Counted from the first letter of the stretch, positions 16,053 to 25,302 are shown. The stretch is 64,000 bases of DNA from Limimaricola soesokkakensis (GCF_900172345.1 NZ_FWFY01000009.1:101329-165328), one strand, 5' to 3'. The notes: a model not told the origin generated them from the sequence alone. A program made the numbers and translations.

Positions 16053-16654
16053 CCCGACCGTTGATCGCGATCCTGCGCGGCATCACCCCTGAGGATGCCG
16101 TCTCCGTCGCCGAGGCGCTGATCGCCGAGGGCATCACCGTGATCGAAGTGCCGCTGAACTCGCCGCGCCCCTTCGATAGCATCCGCGCCATGGCCCGCGC
16201 CTGCGCAGGCCGCGCCACGATCGGCGCGGGCACGGTGCTCACCACCGCGCAGGTCGCCGAGTTGAAGGCGGCAGGCGGCAATCTCGTGGTCTCCCCCAAC
16301 ATGGACCCTGAGGTGATTCATGCCACCGTCGCAGCCGGCATGGAGAGCTGGCCCGGCGTGATGACCCCGACCGAGGGCTTCGCGGCGCTTTCCGCCGGGG
16401 CCACCGGTCTCAAGCTGTTCCCGGCGAGCCTGATCGGCCCCGACGGGCTCAAGGCGATGCGCGCGGTATTTCCTCCGGAGGCGCCGATCTACGCCGTGGG
16501 CGGCGCCGGCGCGTCGAACTTCCGCGACTGGATCGCCGCCGGGGCCGACGGGTTCGGACTGGGCACCGCGCTCTACACGCCGGGCCTTGCGGCTGAGGAG
16601 GTCAGGCGTCGCGCCCGCGAGATCGTTGCGGCCTTCGACGAGGCCGTGGCATGA
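16049..16654 (+). CDS. dgoA: 2-dehydro-3-deoxy-6-phosphogalactonate aldolase
   Basis: This is a 201-residue class I KDPG/KDPGal aldolase. Visible family segments are '[13 protein letters not shown]' with the Arg-Gly pair, 'VIEVPLNSP', '[11 protein letters not shown]', and the Schiff-base lysine in 'GLKLFPASL'. It splits the phosphorylated sugar acid into pyruvate and glyceraldehyde 3-phosphate. An ATGA overlap with dgoK and another with the lactonase gene show tight coupling. Confidence 0.93.
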   Translation: MTRPLIAILRGITPEDAVSVAEALIAEGITVIEVPLNSPRPFDSIRAMARACAGRATIGAGTVLTTAQVAELKAAGGNLVVSPNMDPEVIHATVAAGMESWPGVMTPTEGFAALSAGATGLKLFPASLIGPDGLKAMRAVFPPEAPIYAVGGAGASNFRDWIAAGADGFGLGTALYTPGLAAEEVRRRAREIVAAFDEAVA

Positions 16655-17514
16655 GCGCGCGCGCCGCCTTCGAGGTCTTCGACGACACCTCCTGCGTGCT
16701 GGGCGAGGGCGCGCTGTGGCATCCGGAGCGCGGACAGCTCTTCTGGTTCGACATTCTCGGCCGCCGCCTGCACACGCCGGGCCGACACTGGGCCTTCGAG
16801 GACATGCCTTCCTGCGCCGGCTGGATCGATCGCGACACGCTGCTCGTCGCCACCAACAAGGCGCTGCTGACATTCGACATCGAGACCGGCCGGAGCGAGC
16901 GGGTCTGCGATTTCGACAGTGACAACCCTGTCACCCGCTCCAATGACGGGCGCGCCGATCCGCATGGCGGCTTCTACGTCTCGACCATGGGCATCGACGC
17001 CGAGACCAATGCTGGCGCGCTCTATCGCTACTATCGCGGCGAGCTGCGGCAGGTCCGTTCCGGCATGACCATCCCCAACGCGATCTGCTTTCCGCCCGAG
17101 GGCGGGTATCTCTACTATTCGGACACGCCGACCGGGATGATCATGCGCCAGCGTACCGATGGGGATGGCTGGCCCGTGGGCGAAGCGGAGGTCTTCGTCG
17201 ATTGCAAGCGCGCGGGCCACAACCCCGACGGCGCGGTGGTCGATGCCGAAGGCACGCTGTGGAACGCGCAATGGGGATCCGCCCGGGTCGCGGGCTACGA
17301 CCGCGACGGGCGCGAGGTGGCGGTCCATCCCTGCCCCACCGCGCCGCAGGTCACCTGTCCCGCCTTCGGCGGCGACGACATGCGGACGATGTACCTCACC
17401 TCGGCCACGGCGGGGCTGTCCGAAGCCGAGATCGCCGACGGCCCGGATTCGGGCCGTACCTTCCAGGTCCGGGCCGAGGCGCCGGGGCAGCAAGAGCACC
17501 GGGTGATCCTGTGA
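16651..17514 (+). CDS. SMP-30/gluconolactonase-type sugar lactonase
   Basis: This is a 287-residue beta-propeller of the SMP-30/LRE family. Typical segments are '[19 protein letters not shown]' (with the metal-binding Glu), '[19 protein letters not shown]' and '[16 protein letters not shown]' (with the metal Asp). In this operon it should open the lactone formed by the sugar dehydrogenase. It overlaps dgoA at its start and galM at its end. The precise lactone (galactono or arabino) cannot be read from the sequence. Confidence 0.9.
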   Translation: MSARAAFEVFDDTSCVLGEGALWHPERGQLFWFDILGRRLHTPGRHWAFEDMPSCAGWIDRDTLLVATNKALLTFDIETGRSERVCDFDSDNPVTRSNDGRADPHGGFYVSTMGIDAETNAGALYRYYRGELRQVRSGMTIPNAICFPPEGGYLYYSDTPTGMIMRQRTDGDGWPVGEAEVFVDCKRAGHNPDGAVVDAEGTLWNAQWGSARVAGYDRDGREVAVHPCPTAPQVTCPAFGGDDMRTMYLTSATAGLSEAEIADGPDSGRTFQVRAEAPGQQEHRVIL

Positions 17515-18473
17515 CCCCCTTCGCCACCGACGCGCAGGGCCGCGCGGTGCATCGCCTGTCGCTCTCGGGGGCCGGGCTCTCGGTCGATCTGCTGACGCGT
17601 GGCTCGATCCTGCACGCGGTGCGGATCGACGGGCTCGAGCGCAACCTGACGATCGGCTCGGACGATCTGGCGGCCTATGACGGGGCGATGAAATACTTCG
17701 GGGCCATCATCGGTCCCGTCGCCAACCGCATCGCCGGTGCCCGCGCCACGATCGACGGGGCGGAATACCGCTTCACCGCCAATCACCACCGCGCCTTGCT
17801 GCATTCGGGACGCCATGGCACGCAGTTCAAGATCTGGGAGGTGATCGAGGAAACCGCCGACACCGCAACGCTGGCGGTCGATCTGCCCGACGGCGCGGAC
17901 GGCTTTCCCGGCAACCGCCGGATCACCGCCCGCTGGTCGCTGCGCGCCCCCGCGACCCTGCGGCTCGAGCTCGAGGCCACGACCGACGAGCCGACGCTGA
18001 TGAACCTGGTCAATCACAGCTACTGGAACCTTGCCGGCACGCCGACGATCGAGGGGCAGTTGCTGCGAGTCGCGGCCGGGCACTGGCTTCCCACTGACGC
18101 GGAATCGCTGCCCACAGGCGAAATCGCCCCCACCCCCGGAAGCAGCCATGATTTTCGGGCGCCGCGCGCGATCACGCCCGGCGCGCCACCACTCGACCAC
18201 AATTTCTGCCTTTCGCACGAGGATGCCGAGTTGCGGGAGGTCATGGAGATGATCGGTGGTGGCGTCACGATGCGCGTCGCCACCACGGCGCCGGGGCTTC
18301 AGGTCTATGACGGGCGCGACGCCGACCGGGCCGGGCTCGCGCCTTATGCGGGGCTTGCCATCGAGGCACAGCGCTGGCCCGACGCACCGCATCACCCGGC
18401 CTTTCCAAGCTTCCGGATCACGCCCGGGGCCGGATTCCGGCAAATCACGGAGTGGCGTTTCTCGGCCGATTGA
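17511..18473 (+). CDS. galM: Aldose 1-epimerase (galactose mutarotase)
   Basis: This 320-residue beta-sandwich protein has GalM signatures: 'GAIIGPVANRIAGA', 'LLHSGRHGTQFKIW' (catalytic-type His), 'NLVNHSYWNLAG', 'LDHNFCLS' and 'LAIEAQRWPDAPHHPAFPS' (catalytic-type Glu). It converts beta- to alpha-anomers for the dehydrogenase. The start is a GTG at 17511 overlapping the lactonase TGA (GTGA). Longer readings from 17202 lie inside the lactonase gene. Confidence 0.9.
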   Translation: MTPFATDAQGRAVHRLSLSGAGLSVDLLTRGSILHAVRIDGLERNLTIGSDDLAAYDGAMKYFGAIIGPVANRIAGARATIDGAEYRFTANHHRALLHSGRHGTQFKIWEVIEETADTATLAVDLPDGADGFPGNRRITARWSLRAPATLRLELEATTDEPTLMNLVNHSYWNLAGTPTIEGQLLRVAAGHWLPTDAESLPTGEIAPTPGSSHDFRAPRAITPGAPPLDHNFCLSHEDAELREVMEMIGGGVTMRVATTAPGLQVYDGRDADRAGLAPYAGLAIEAQRWPDAPHHPAFPSFRITPGAGFRQITEWRFSAD

Positions 18474-18626
18474 GACCGGCCGGGAATGGAAAAGCCGGCG
18501 ACCTGCCGGCGGATACACGCGTGCGATTGACAAACCCGATTCTTTTAATCAACTTAACGGCAACCGCATGCCAGCCCCTCGGGCAAGCCGCGTCCCTGTG
18601 CTCGACCTGTGCTCGAGGAGTTCGAC

Positions 18627-18797
18627 ATGACGCCGATGACTACCCTTCCCTACCCGGTGCGCGCCGAAGACGCCGACCTGCCCGTTCACGACGCGCGCGC
18701 CCTGACCGGCGACGGCATCCGCGCCCGCATCCTGCTGGATGGCCAGAGCTACACGCTGCGTATCACCCGCGCGGGCAAGCTGATCCTGACCAAGTGA
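18627..18797 (+). CDS. hemP: Hemin uptake protein HemP
   Basis: This 56-residue protein has the HemP pattern 'DARALTGDGIRARILLDGQSY' (split here: 'DARALTGDG' and 'LDGQSYTLR') ending in 'RAGKLILTK', the conserved C-terminus of the family. GAGGAG six bases before the ATG at 18627 decides the start. HemP acts in heme acquisition and is usually iron-controlled. The AT-rich stretch at about 18533-18560, beginning TTGACA and ending TCAA, may hold its promoter or an iron-regulator site. No heme receptor lies beside it here. Confidence 0.88.
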   Translation: MTPMTTLPYPVRAEDADLPVHDARALTGDGIRARILLDGQSYTLRITRAGKLILTK

Positions 18798-19055
18798 TAC
18801 GGCTGTCGCGCTTCATCAGGCTTTCTGTTCGAGCCGCATATAGTGACAGGAGGCCCGGAACATCTGGCATTCGCGCCGGAAGGCCAGCATACTTGGCTGG
18901 ACCGGAGTGCCCGCGCGGCGCTGAGCGTAAGGTCGCGGGCCGGGCAAATGCCCGCGCCGGGCTGACCTTTCGACAGGTGCCGTCGCGACGCCCTAGGCAG
19001 ATCACCGTTATCTGTTAGACATTCCGGGTCCACCTTCATGGCCGGAGCCCGACCG
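18798..19055. other. Intergenic stretch hemP-deoC
   Basis: No convincing coding sequence is seen. It contains a GC-rich hairpin with arms CGCGGGC (18934-18940) and GCCCGCG (18950-18956), without a U-tract, and the deoC ribosome site GGAG just before 19056. Confidence 0.4.
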
Positions 19056-20048
19056 ATGACTACAGCCGCGCTGCCAGACCAGCCCGAGAGCCTCACGAAC
19101 CAAGCCCGCAACCTCGGAACAAAGCTCGACCCGGCGATGTTCGAAGGCCGCGCCCTCAACCGCTCGGCGGCGGAACGGCGCGCCGCGACCCTGACCACCC
19201 GCCGCTCGGTCAAGAAGACCCATCAGGCCGCTTGGCTGGTCAACGCGATCCGTTGCATCGACCTGACGACGCTGGCGGGCGACGACACCGAGGGCCGTGT
19301 GCAGCGGCTTTGCGCCAAGGCGCGACAGCCGCTCGCGCCGCGCATCATGGAGGGGCTCGGCATCGCCGATATGGGCCTAACCACCGGCGCGGTCTGCGTC
19401 TATCCGACCATGGTGCCGCATGCCGTGAAGGCGCTGCGCGGCACCGGCATCCCCGTGGCTTCGGTCGCCACAGGCTTTCCCGCCGGTCTGATGCCGCTGC
19501 ATCTGCGCCTCGAGGAAATCCGCTGGACCGTCGATCAGGGTGCACACGAGATCGACATCGTCATCACCCGCGAGCACGTGCTCAAACGCGACTGGGCCGC
19601 GCTCTATGACGAGGTAGCGGCGATGCGCGAAGCCTGCGGCGATGCACATCTCAAGGCGATCCTCGCCACCGGAGACATCGCGACGCTGCGCAACGTCTAC
19701 GCGGCCTCTATGGTGGCGATGCAGGCGGGGGCCGACTTCATCAAGACCTCGACCGGCAAGGAAGGCGTCAACGCCACCCTGCCCGTGTCGCTGACCATGG
19801 TGCGGGCGCTGCGGGATTACGGCGACGCCACCGGCCACCGGGTCGGCTTCAAGCCCGCGGGCGGCATGAAATCCGCGAAGGACGCGCTCGCCTGGCAGTA
19901 CCTGATGAAGGAAGAGCTCGGGAACGACTGGCTCCAGCCCGACCTGTTCCGGCTCGGCGCCTCGTCGATGCTGGGCGACATCGAGCGCCAGTTGGAGCAC
20001 CACGTCACCGGGCGCTACGCCGCCGCCCACCGTCATTCGCTGGCCTGA
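19056..20048 (+). CDS. deoC: Deoxyribose-phosphate aldolase
   Basis: This is a 330-residue class I aldolase of the long eukaryote-like DeoC group. The Schiff-base lysine is in 'FIKTSTGKEGVNAT' and the second active-site lysine in 'GFKPAGGMKSAKDA'. It cleaves 2-deoxyribose 5-phosphate into acetaldehyde and glyceraldehyde 3-phosphate. The ATG at 19056 has GGAG eight bases upstream; an ATG at 19038 is less well placed. It is followed after 13 bp by an aldehyde dehydrogenase that can oxidise the acetaldehyde. Confidence 0.93.
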   Translation: MTTAALPDQPESLTNQARNLGTKLDPAMFEGRALNRSAAERRAATLTTRRSVKKTHQAAWLVNAIRCIDLTTLAGDDTEGRVQRLCAKARQPLAPRIMEGLGIADMGLTTGAVCVYPTMVPHAVKALRGTGIPVASVATGFPAGLMPLHLRLEEIRWTVDQGAHEIDIVITREHVLKRDWAALYDEVAAMREACGDAHLKAILATGDIATLRNVYAASMVAMQAGADFIKTSTGKEGVNATLPVSLTMVRALRDYGDATGHRVGFKPAGGMKSAKDALAWQYLMKEELGNDWLQPDLFRLGASSMLGDIERQLEHHVTGRYAAAHRHSLA

Positions 20049-20061
20049 GGGAGAGCGCGTC

Positions 20062-22428
20062 ATGAACACGATCACGGACATTCTCGCGACCATGGATTAC
20101 GGCAAGGCCCCCGAGGACAGCGCCATCGTGCGCGATTGGCTCAAGAAGCACGAGGCCGGTTTCGGCCATTTCATCGACGGCGCCTTCACCGCGCCTGGCG
20201 AGACCTTCGACGTCCTGTCCCCCGCCTCGAACGAGCTTCTGGGCCGGGTCACGCAGGGCACCGAGGATGATGTCGACACCGCCGTGAAGGCCGCCCGCGC
20301 GGCCCAGCCCGGCTGGGCGGCGCTGCCGGGCCATGAGCGGGCCAAGTATCTCTACGCCATCGCCCGCCACGTGCAGCAGCACGCGCGCTTCCTCGCGGTT
20401 CTGGAAAGCCTCGACAACGGCAAGCCGATCCGCGAGAGCCGCGACGCCGACGTGCCGCTGGTGGCGCGCCACTTCTACCACCATGCCGGCTGGGCCGAGA
20501 TCATGGAGGACGAGCTTCCGGGCACCGCGCCGCATGGCGTCTGCGGCCAGATCATCCCGTGGAACTTCCCACTGCTGATGCTGGCGTGGAAGGTCGCGCC
20601 CGCGCTCGCCGCCGGCAACACCGTGGTGCTGAAGCCGGCCGAATACACGCCCCTGACCGCGCTGGCCTTCGCCGAGATCGCGGCCGAGGTCGGCCTGCCT
20701 AAGGGCGTTTTGAACATCGTCACCGGCGATGGCCGGACGGGCGCCGCCATCGTCGCGCATGAGGGCCTCGACAAGATCGCCTTCACCGGATCGACCGAAG
20801 TTGGTCGCCGCATCCGTCGCGAAACCGCCGGTTCGGCCAAGTCGCTGACGCTGGAACTAGGCGGCAAGTCGCCCTTCGTGGTCTTCGCCGATGCCGATCT
20901 GGATGCGGCGGTCGAGGGCGTGGTCGACGCGATCTGGTTCAACGCGGGCCAAGTCTGCTGCGCCGGCGCGCGCGTGTTGGTGGCCGAGAGCGTGGCCAAG
21001 CGTTTCGAGGAACTGCTTGAGAAGCGGATGCGCCAGCTGCGCGTCGGCGACCCGCTCGACAAGAACACCGACATGGGCGCGATCGTGCACCCGGTGCAGC
21101 TCGAGCGGATTCGCGGCCTCGTCGCACAGGGTGTGGCCGAGGGCGCGGAGCTGGTGCAGGGCAGCGCCCCCGAGGGCTGCTTCTTCCCGCCGACCATCGC
21201 GATGAAGGTCGAGCCCGCCTCGACGCTGGCCACCGAGGAGATCTTCGGCCCGGTCGCGACCGTGACTACATTCCGCACGCCCGAAGATGCGGTGGCCCTG
21301 GCCAACAATACCCGCTACGGCCTCGCCGCCTCGATCTGGTCCGAGAACGTGAACCTCTGCCTCGACATCGCCGCGCAGGTGAAGGCGGGCGTAGTCTGGA
21401 TCAACTGCACCAACGTTTTCGACGCGGGGGCGGGCTTTGGCGGCTACCGCGAGAGCGGCTTTGGCCGCGAGGGCGGGCGCGAGGGCATGATGGCCTATCT
21501 CACCCATCCCAAGCCGAAGGCACGCAAGCCCGAGGCGGTCCCGACCGCCCCGGTGGGCCAGCCCGGCGAGGCGCTGCCAGGCGCGGGCGCGCGGATCGAC
21601 CGTACCGCAAAGTTCTATATCGGCGGCAAGCAGGCGCGGCCCGACTCGGGCTACTCCTACCCTGTGCAGGGCGCGGGCGGCCCCGTGGGCCTCGCGGGTC
21701 TCGGCAATCGCAAGGACATCCGCAACGCGGTCGAGGCGGCGCACAAGGCCAAGGGCTGGGGCAAGGCGACGGGCCACAACCGCGCGCAGGTGCTCTACTA
21801 CGTGGCCGAGAACCTCTCGGCGCGGGCGGGTGAGTTCGCCGAGCGTCTGACCTCGTTTGGCGCCTCGAAGTCGGCCGCGCAAGCCGAGGTCGAGACCGCG
21901 ATCCGCCGCACCTTCTGGTACGCGGCGCAGGCCGACAAGTTCGACGGCGCGGTGCACCAGACCAAGAGCGCGCATGTCACGCTGGCCATGCACGAGCCGC
22001 TTGGCGTGATGGGCATCGCCTGCCCGACCGCGCAGCCGCTCTTGGGCTTCGTCAGCCTCGTGCTGCCCGCAATCGCCATGGGCAACGCGGTGGTCGCGAT
22101 CCCGTCGCAGACCCACCCGCTGGCCGCGACCGACCTGTACCAAGTGTTCGACACCTCGGACCTGCCGGGCGGCGTGGTCAACATCGTCGCGGGCGAGCGC
22201 GATGCGCTGGCCAAGACTTTGGCGGAACACGACGATGTGGCGGGCATCTGGTATTTCGGCACCGAAGCCGGTGGCCGGATGATCGAGGAAGCCTCGGCAG
22301 GTAACCTCAAGCAGTCCTGGGTCGAGGACGGGGCGGCGCGCGACTGGCTGTCCAGGGACGGCCAGGGCCGCGGCTTCCTGCACCGCGCCACGCAGATCAA
22401 GAACATCTGGGTGCCCTACGGGGAGTGA
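20062..22428 (+). CDS. Double-length aldehyde dehydrogenase with a degenerate second ALDH domain
   Basis: The protein has 788 residues. Residues 1 to about 480 form a complete ALDH: 'IIPWNFPLLMLAWKVAPALA', 'FTGSTEVGRRI', the general-base Glu in 'LELGGKSPF', and catalytic Cys299 in 'NAGQVCCAGAR'. Residues 510-788 repeat the ALDH N-terminal part (for example 'GVMGIACPTAQPLLGFVS' and 'IWYFGTEAGGRM') but end before a catalytic Cys segment, so the second unit is probably structural. A GAGGGAGAG site precedes the ATG. Its position after deoC suggests acetaldehyde oxidation in deoxynucleoside catabolism. Confidence 0.87.
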   Translation: MNTITDILATMDYGKAPEDSAIVRDWLKKHEAGFGHFIDGAFTAPGETFDVLSPASNELLGRVTQGTEDDVDTAVKAARAAQPGWAALPGHERAKYLYAIARHVQQHARFLAVLESLDNGKPIRESRDADVPLVARHFYHHAGWAEIMEDELPGTAPHGVCGQIIPWNFPLLMLAWKVAPALAAGNTVVLKPAEYTPLTALAFAEIAAEVGLPKGVLNIVTGDGRTGAAIVAHEGLDKIAFTGSTEVGRRIRRETAGSAKSLTLELGGKSPFVVFADADLDAAVEGVVDAIWFNAGQVCCAGARVLVAESVAKRFEELLEKRMRQLRVGDPLDKNTDMGAIVHPVQLERIRGLVAQGVAEGAELVQGSAPEGCFFPPTIAMKVEPASTLATEEIFGPVATVTTFRTPEDAVALANNTRYGLAASIWSENVNLCLDIAAQVKAGVVWINCTNVFDAGAGFGGYRESGFGREGGREGMMAYLTHPKPKARKPEAVPTAPVGQPGEALPGAGARIDRTAKFYIGGKQARPDSGYSYPVQGAGGPVGLAGLGNRKDIRNAVEAAHKAKGWGKATGHNRAQVLYYVAENLSARAGEFAERLTSFGASKSAAQAEVETAIRRTFWYAAQADKFDGAVHQTKSAHVTLAMHEPLGVMGIACPTAQPLLGFVSLVLPAIAMGNAVVAIPSQTHPLAATDLYQVFDTSDLPGGVVNIVAGERDALAKTLAEHDDVAGIWYFGTEAGGRMIEEASAGNLKQSWVEDGAARDWLSRDGQGRGFLHRATQIKNIWVPYGE

Positions 22429-24038
22429 TCCTCCGGAGGCTGCGCCTTCCTGTCTCCACGCCCGGCCTCAGGCCGGGCGTTTTCGTTTCCGCCCAAGCGG
22501 CCCAGCAGCTTGCCGCCGATCAGCTTCGCCCCCTGCCACAACCCCCGGCCCGACCGCACGATCTGGGTGTCGCCGGAACGCGCATGACGGGCCGCCGCCA
22601 GCCGCAGGCGGTTGCGCTGCACCAAGAGCCCCTCGCTCACCGCGCCTGACAGGGCGCTGCGCACCGCATCGAGATTCCAGTCGGGCTCCACCGCGCTGAC
22701 CGCCCGTGGCCGTAGGCCGCCCAGATCTTCGGCGATGGCATCCATCGCCGCGCCGATGCGCTCGCGGACCTCGCCGGGCATCTGATGCTCGGGATAGGGC
22801 CAGCCGGGTGCCAGCCGATCCACCGCCGTCGCTACCGGCAGGAGCGGCGGCCGACGCCGGTCGGGGTGCTCCTCGAACCAGTTCTCGAAGGCTTCGAGCA
22901 GCGCCTTGTCCGCGGCACGGCCGGGCCGGTTGGCGCGCAGCACCCACAGCACGATGTCGCTTTGCGTCATCTCGTCGAGCAGCTGCCGCTGCCGGGCCGC
23001 GCCACCATCGATCCCCTGGGTGTCGAGCAGCAGGCAGTCGGTGCCGTCGATGGCCGCCTCGTAGGCGACCACCCCGTCGGTCGTCGCCGCCATGTCGGTC
23101 TCGGTCCGGTCCTCCCCCAGAAGCGCGTTGATCAAAGTCGACTTGCCGGCACTGACCTGTCCAAGCACCAACACCCGCAGCGGGGCGTCGGGCTGTGCAA
23201 GCCGCGCCCGGTCGGCGCGAGTCTCGTCGAGCTGGAACTGCAACAGTTCGGCATCCGAGAAACGCAGCCGGCCGGAATAAAGCTCGACCGCGGCGTGCGC
23301 CACTTCTTCCAGCAGCACCGCCTGCAGCACGCCCATCATCTGCGTGCCCAGATAGGTGGTGTTGCCCCCCGCCATCAGCCATTCCACCTCGCGCATCACG
23401 CCTTTCGCGGGATTGAGCGCGAAGCGCAGCACCCGGTGACCGGCGAAGGCCGCTTCCATGGCAAGTTGCGCCCGGCCGCGATGTTTCCAGATCCAGTGGA
23501 TCGTGTGCAGCGAGATCCGGTCCGAGAAGGGCACGTGGCGGCGCAGGTGGTCGCGGTAGCGCGACGCGGCCCGCTCGGTCAGCAAAAGCGCCTCGGGCAG
23601 AGTGAAATCGAGCGCCTTGCGATCCTCCTGCCCCATGCCCTTGGCGATGTCGTCGATCACCGACAGCGCCAGATCGGGAAGCTCGGTCCAGGCCACCGGT
23701 TCCGCCGTCTCGCGCTCGATGCGCCGGCGCGCGGCACGAAAGGTTTCGCGCTCGGTCTCGGTCCAGACCGGGTCGGATTCGACCTTCATCTCATCCATCA
23801 GCACCGATGGCGCCCGGCCGCCGCCGGGACGGTGCCGGGCGAACCAGCGCATCGCGAAGGCCAGCGCCGCGACGCCGATGGACACGCCCAGATAGGGCAG
23901 CAGCCAGTCGTGCTCGGTCAGCCACAGGAAGCCCAGCAGGAACGGCACCATGAAGGGCAGCGCCAGCGACACCGCGATCAGCAGCCGGTCCCAGCGCAGC
24001 AGCGCGCCGCGCAGCCGGGCCAAGGGGCGCGGCTTCAC
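22416..24038 (-). CDS. Membrane-anchored GTPase (second gene of a GTPase pair)
   Basis: This is a 540-residue protein. Two hydrophobic helices lie at about residues 18-40 and 46-64, followed by a helical middle region. The GTPase domain has P-loop 'GQVSAGKSTLINALLGE' (about 293-309), G3 'LLDTQGID' and a probable G4 'VATAVDRL'. The start is a GTG at 24038 overlapping the TGA of the upstream GTPase gene. The C-terminus is acidic/basic low complexity and overlaps the convergent ALDH gene by 13 bp. The process it serves is unknown; dynamin-like membrane work is only a possibility. Confidence 0.75.
   Translation of the reverse strand: MKPRPLARLRGALLRWDRLLIAVSLALPFMVPFLLGFLWLTEHDWLLPYLGVSIGVAALAFAMRWFARHRPGGGRAPSVLMDEMKVESDPVWTETERETFRAARRRIERETAEPVAWTELPDLALSVIDDIAKGMGQEDRKALDFTLPEALLLTERAASRYRDHLRRHVPFSDRISLHTIHWIWKHRGRAQLAMEAAFAGHRVLRFALNPAKGVMREVEWLMAGGNTTYLGTQMMGVLQAVLLEEVAHAAVELYSGRLRFSDAELLQFQLDETRADRARLAQPDAPLRVLVLGQVSAGKSTLINALLGEDRTETDMAATTDGVVAYEAAIDGTDCLLLDTQGIDGGAARQRQLLDEMTQSDIVLWVLRANRPGRAADKALLEAFENWFEEHPDRRRPPLLPVATAVDRLAPGWPYPEHQMPGEVRERIGAAMDAIAEDLGGLRPRAVSAVEPDWNLDAVRSALSGAVSEGLLVQRNRLRLAAARHARSGDTQIVRSGRGLWQGAKLIGGKLLGRLGGNENARPEAGRGDRKAQPPEDHSP
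22459..22483 (+). terminator. Rho-independent terminator after the aldehyde dehydrogenase gene, inside the opposing GTPase gene
   Basis: Perfect 9-bp arms CGCCCGGCC (22459-22467) and GGCCGGGCG (22471-22479) enclose a TCA loop and are followed by TTTT at 22480-22483. It lies 31 bp after the ALDH stop and within the last codons of the convergent GTPase gene, so one sequence serves as terminator and coding DNA. Confidence 0.75.
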
Positions 24039-25063
24039 CGCCGTTCCGCCCGGCGCAGCGCCTCGCGGAAGAGCGCGCGCAACTCGGCCTCCGGCACCGG
24101 TGCCCCGGCCGCCGCCCCCGCGAGCCAGCGATGCGCAGCCCGGCCCAGCGCATAGGTCGCGGCAAAGCTCGCGGCACCTGCCGCCGCCGCTCCTAGCGTC
24201 TGGCCTGCGACCGGCACCAGCTTGGCCGCCTGACGCAGCGCGTAGCCCGCGCCGTAGCGCAGCGCCGCGCCGAGCCCCAGCGCGGCGGCGAATTCGGCGG
24301 CGCGGGCGCGGCTCCAGTCGACCCGGTGATGCCGCGCCAGCGCCCGCAGCATCGCCGCTTGCACCCCCGGCACGGCGGCGATGCCGACGACGGGCGCCAG
24401 ATCCGCCGCCGCCGCCGCCCCGGCATATCGCAGCACTTCGCCGCGGACCGCCTCGAAACCGTCGCCAACTTGTTCGTCGCCCCCGAGCAGCAGCGCCACC
24501 TCCGGCATGGTCTCGCCCAGAAGGTCGCACAACGCTTCGAGACCGCGCGTCTCGCCCGTGCCCAAGGACATCTCCAGCGAGGGCAATGGCCCCCCCGCAG
24601 CCCTTTCGAGCCGGGCCTGCATGGCAGCGCGCGCCCGGAACCGGGACTGGTCGTCGGGCAATTCGGCCGCGGCCGTGTGCAGCACGATGACCCGGATGCC
24701 GGGCTGGCGTCGCCGCACCTCGCGCAGCGCCGCTTCGAGATCCGCCTGCGCCGGATCGTCTAGCCGCGCCATGGCGAGGATGGCATGGCTGCGCGCCTCG
24801 CATTGCGCCAGATCCTCCGCTGCGTCGTAGCCCGCCTCGCCCAGTCCGCGCGTGTCGAGAAACCGCATCAACGGCCGGTCCTGCGGAAAGTCGAACATGA
24901 CGGCACTGCGGGTGCAGGGCGCGAATCCCGAGCCCAGCTCGATCTCGTCGAGCCCGGTGAGCGCCCGCACCAGCGACGATTTCCCCGCCCCGGTCTTCCC
25001 CAGAAGCCAGACCACGGGCGCTGGCGCGTCGTCACGAATGGTATCGGCGGCGGGGTCTTGCAT
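24035..25063 (-). CDS. GTPase with hydrophobic C-terminal domain (first gene of a GTPase pair)
   Basis: This is a 342-residue protein. The N-terminal GTPase has P-loop 'GKTGAGKSSLVRALTG' at about residues 22-37, a switch Thr in 'PCTRSAVMF' and G3 'FLDTRGLGE'. The C-terminal 120 residues are Ala-rich and hydrophobic ('VVGIAAVPGVQAAML', 'LGAAAAGAASFAATYALG') like DUF697-type regions. It is coupled by a GTGA overlap to a second GTPase. The two probably work together at the inner membrane. The start ATG lies about 160 bp from the divergent tRNA gene. Confidence 0.75.
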   Translation of the reverse strand: MQDPAADTIRDDAPAPVVWLLGKTGAGKSSLVRALTGLDEIELGSGFAPCTRSAVMFDFPQDRPLMRFLDTRGLGEAGYDAAEDLAQCEARSHAILAMARLDDPAQADLEAALREVRRRQPGIRVIVLHTAAAELPDDQSRFRARAAMQARLERAAGGPLPSLEMSLGTGETRGLEALCDLLGETMPEVALLLGGDEQVGDGFEAVRGEVLRYAGAAAAADLAPVVGIAAVPGVQAAMLRALARHHRVDWSRARAAEFAAALGLGAALRYGAGYALRQAAKLVPVAGQTLGAAAAGAASFAATYALGRAAHRWLAGAAAGAPVPEAELRALFREALRRAERR

Positions 25064-25180
25064 TGAGCGAATGGCCCTTCGGCGGGATCAGGAGGCAACA
25101 CTGAAGCACGGCTGCCCTGCCCTCACAACTCGCCGCCGCGCGCCTCGGTTCGCGCCCGTGATTTTTCCGCCGTTTTCGAC

Positions 25181-25207
25181 TTGACGCCCCCGCCCCGCTG
25201 TCATACT
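25181..25207 (+). promoter_or_regulatory. Probable sigma-70 promoter of the tRNA gene
   Basis: TTGACG (25181-25186) and CATACT (25202-25207) are spaced by 15 bp, with the tRNA beginning 15 bp after the -10 box. The spacing is a little short, so this is a likely but not certain match. Confidence 0.45.
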
Positions 25208-25222
25208 TCCGGCCTCGCTTCA

Positions 25223-25299
25223 GGCGGAGTAGCTCAGTTGGTTAGAGCAGCGGAATCATAATCCGCGTGTCGGGGGTTCAAGTCCCTCCTCCGCTACCA
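25223..25299 (+). tRNA. tRNA-Met (CAT anticodon)
   Basis: This is a 77-nt cloverleaf: acceptor arms GGCGGAG and CTCCGCT (with one G-T pair), a D arm with AGCTCAGTTGGTTAGAGC, anticodon stem GCGGA/TCCGC with loop ATCATAA (anticodon CAT), T arm GGGGG-TTCAAGT-CCCTC and encoded CCA. It lacks the initiator features, so elongator Met is preferred; tRNA-Ile2 with a modified CAT anticodon cannot be excluded. Its 3' end is the integration site of the island to the right. Confidence 0.92.
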
Positions 25300-25302
25300 A
25301 GC
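25285..25302. repeat. attL: 18-bp direct repeat at the tRNA 3' end
   Basis: CCTCCTCCGCTACCAAGC covers the last 15 bases of the tRNA plus three more. The identical 18 bp occur at 52005-52022, just outside the integrase gene, and the flanking bases differ. Integration therefore leaves the tRNA intact. Confidence 0.9.

Noticed and set aside
20857..22383. 508-codon open frame on the minus strand
   Set aside because: It is antisense to the double aldehyde dehydrogenase, Arg/Leu/Gly-rich, with no domain.
25223..25299. Possibility that the tRNA is the initiator tRNA
   Set aside because: The acceptor stem is fully paired at position 1 (G-T) and the anticodon stem lacks the three G-C pairs of initiators.
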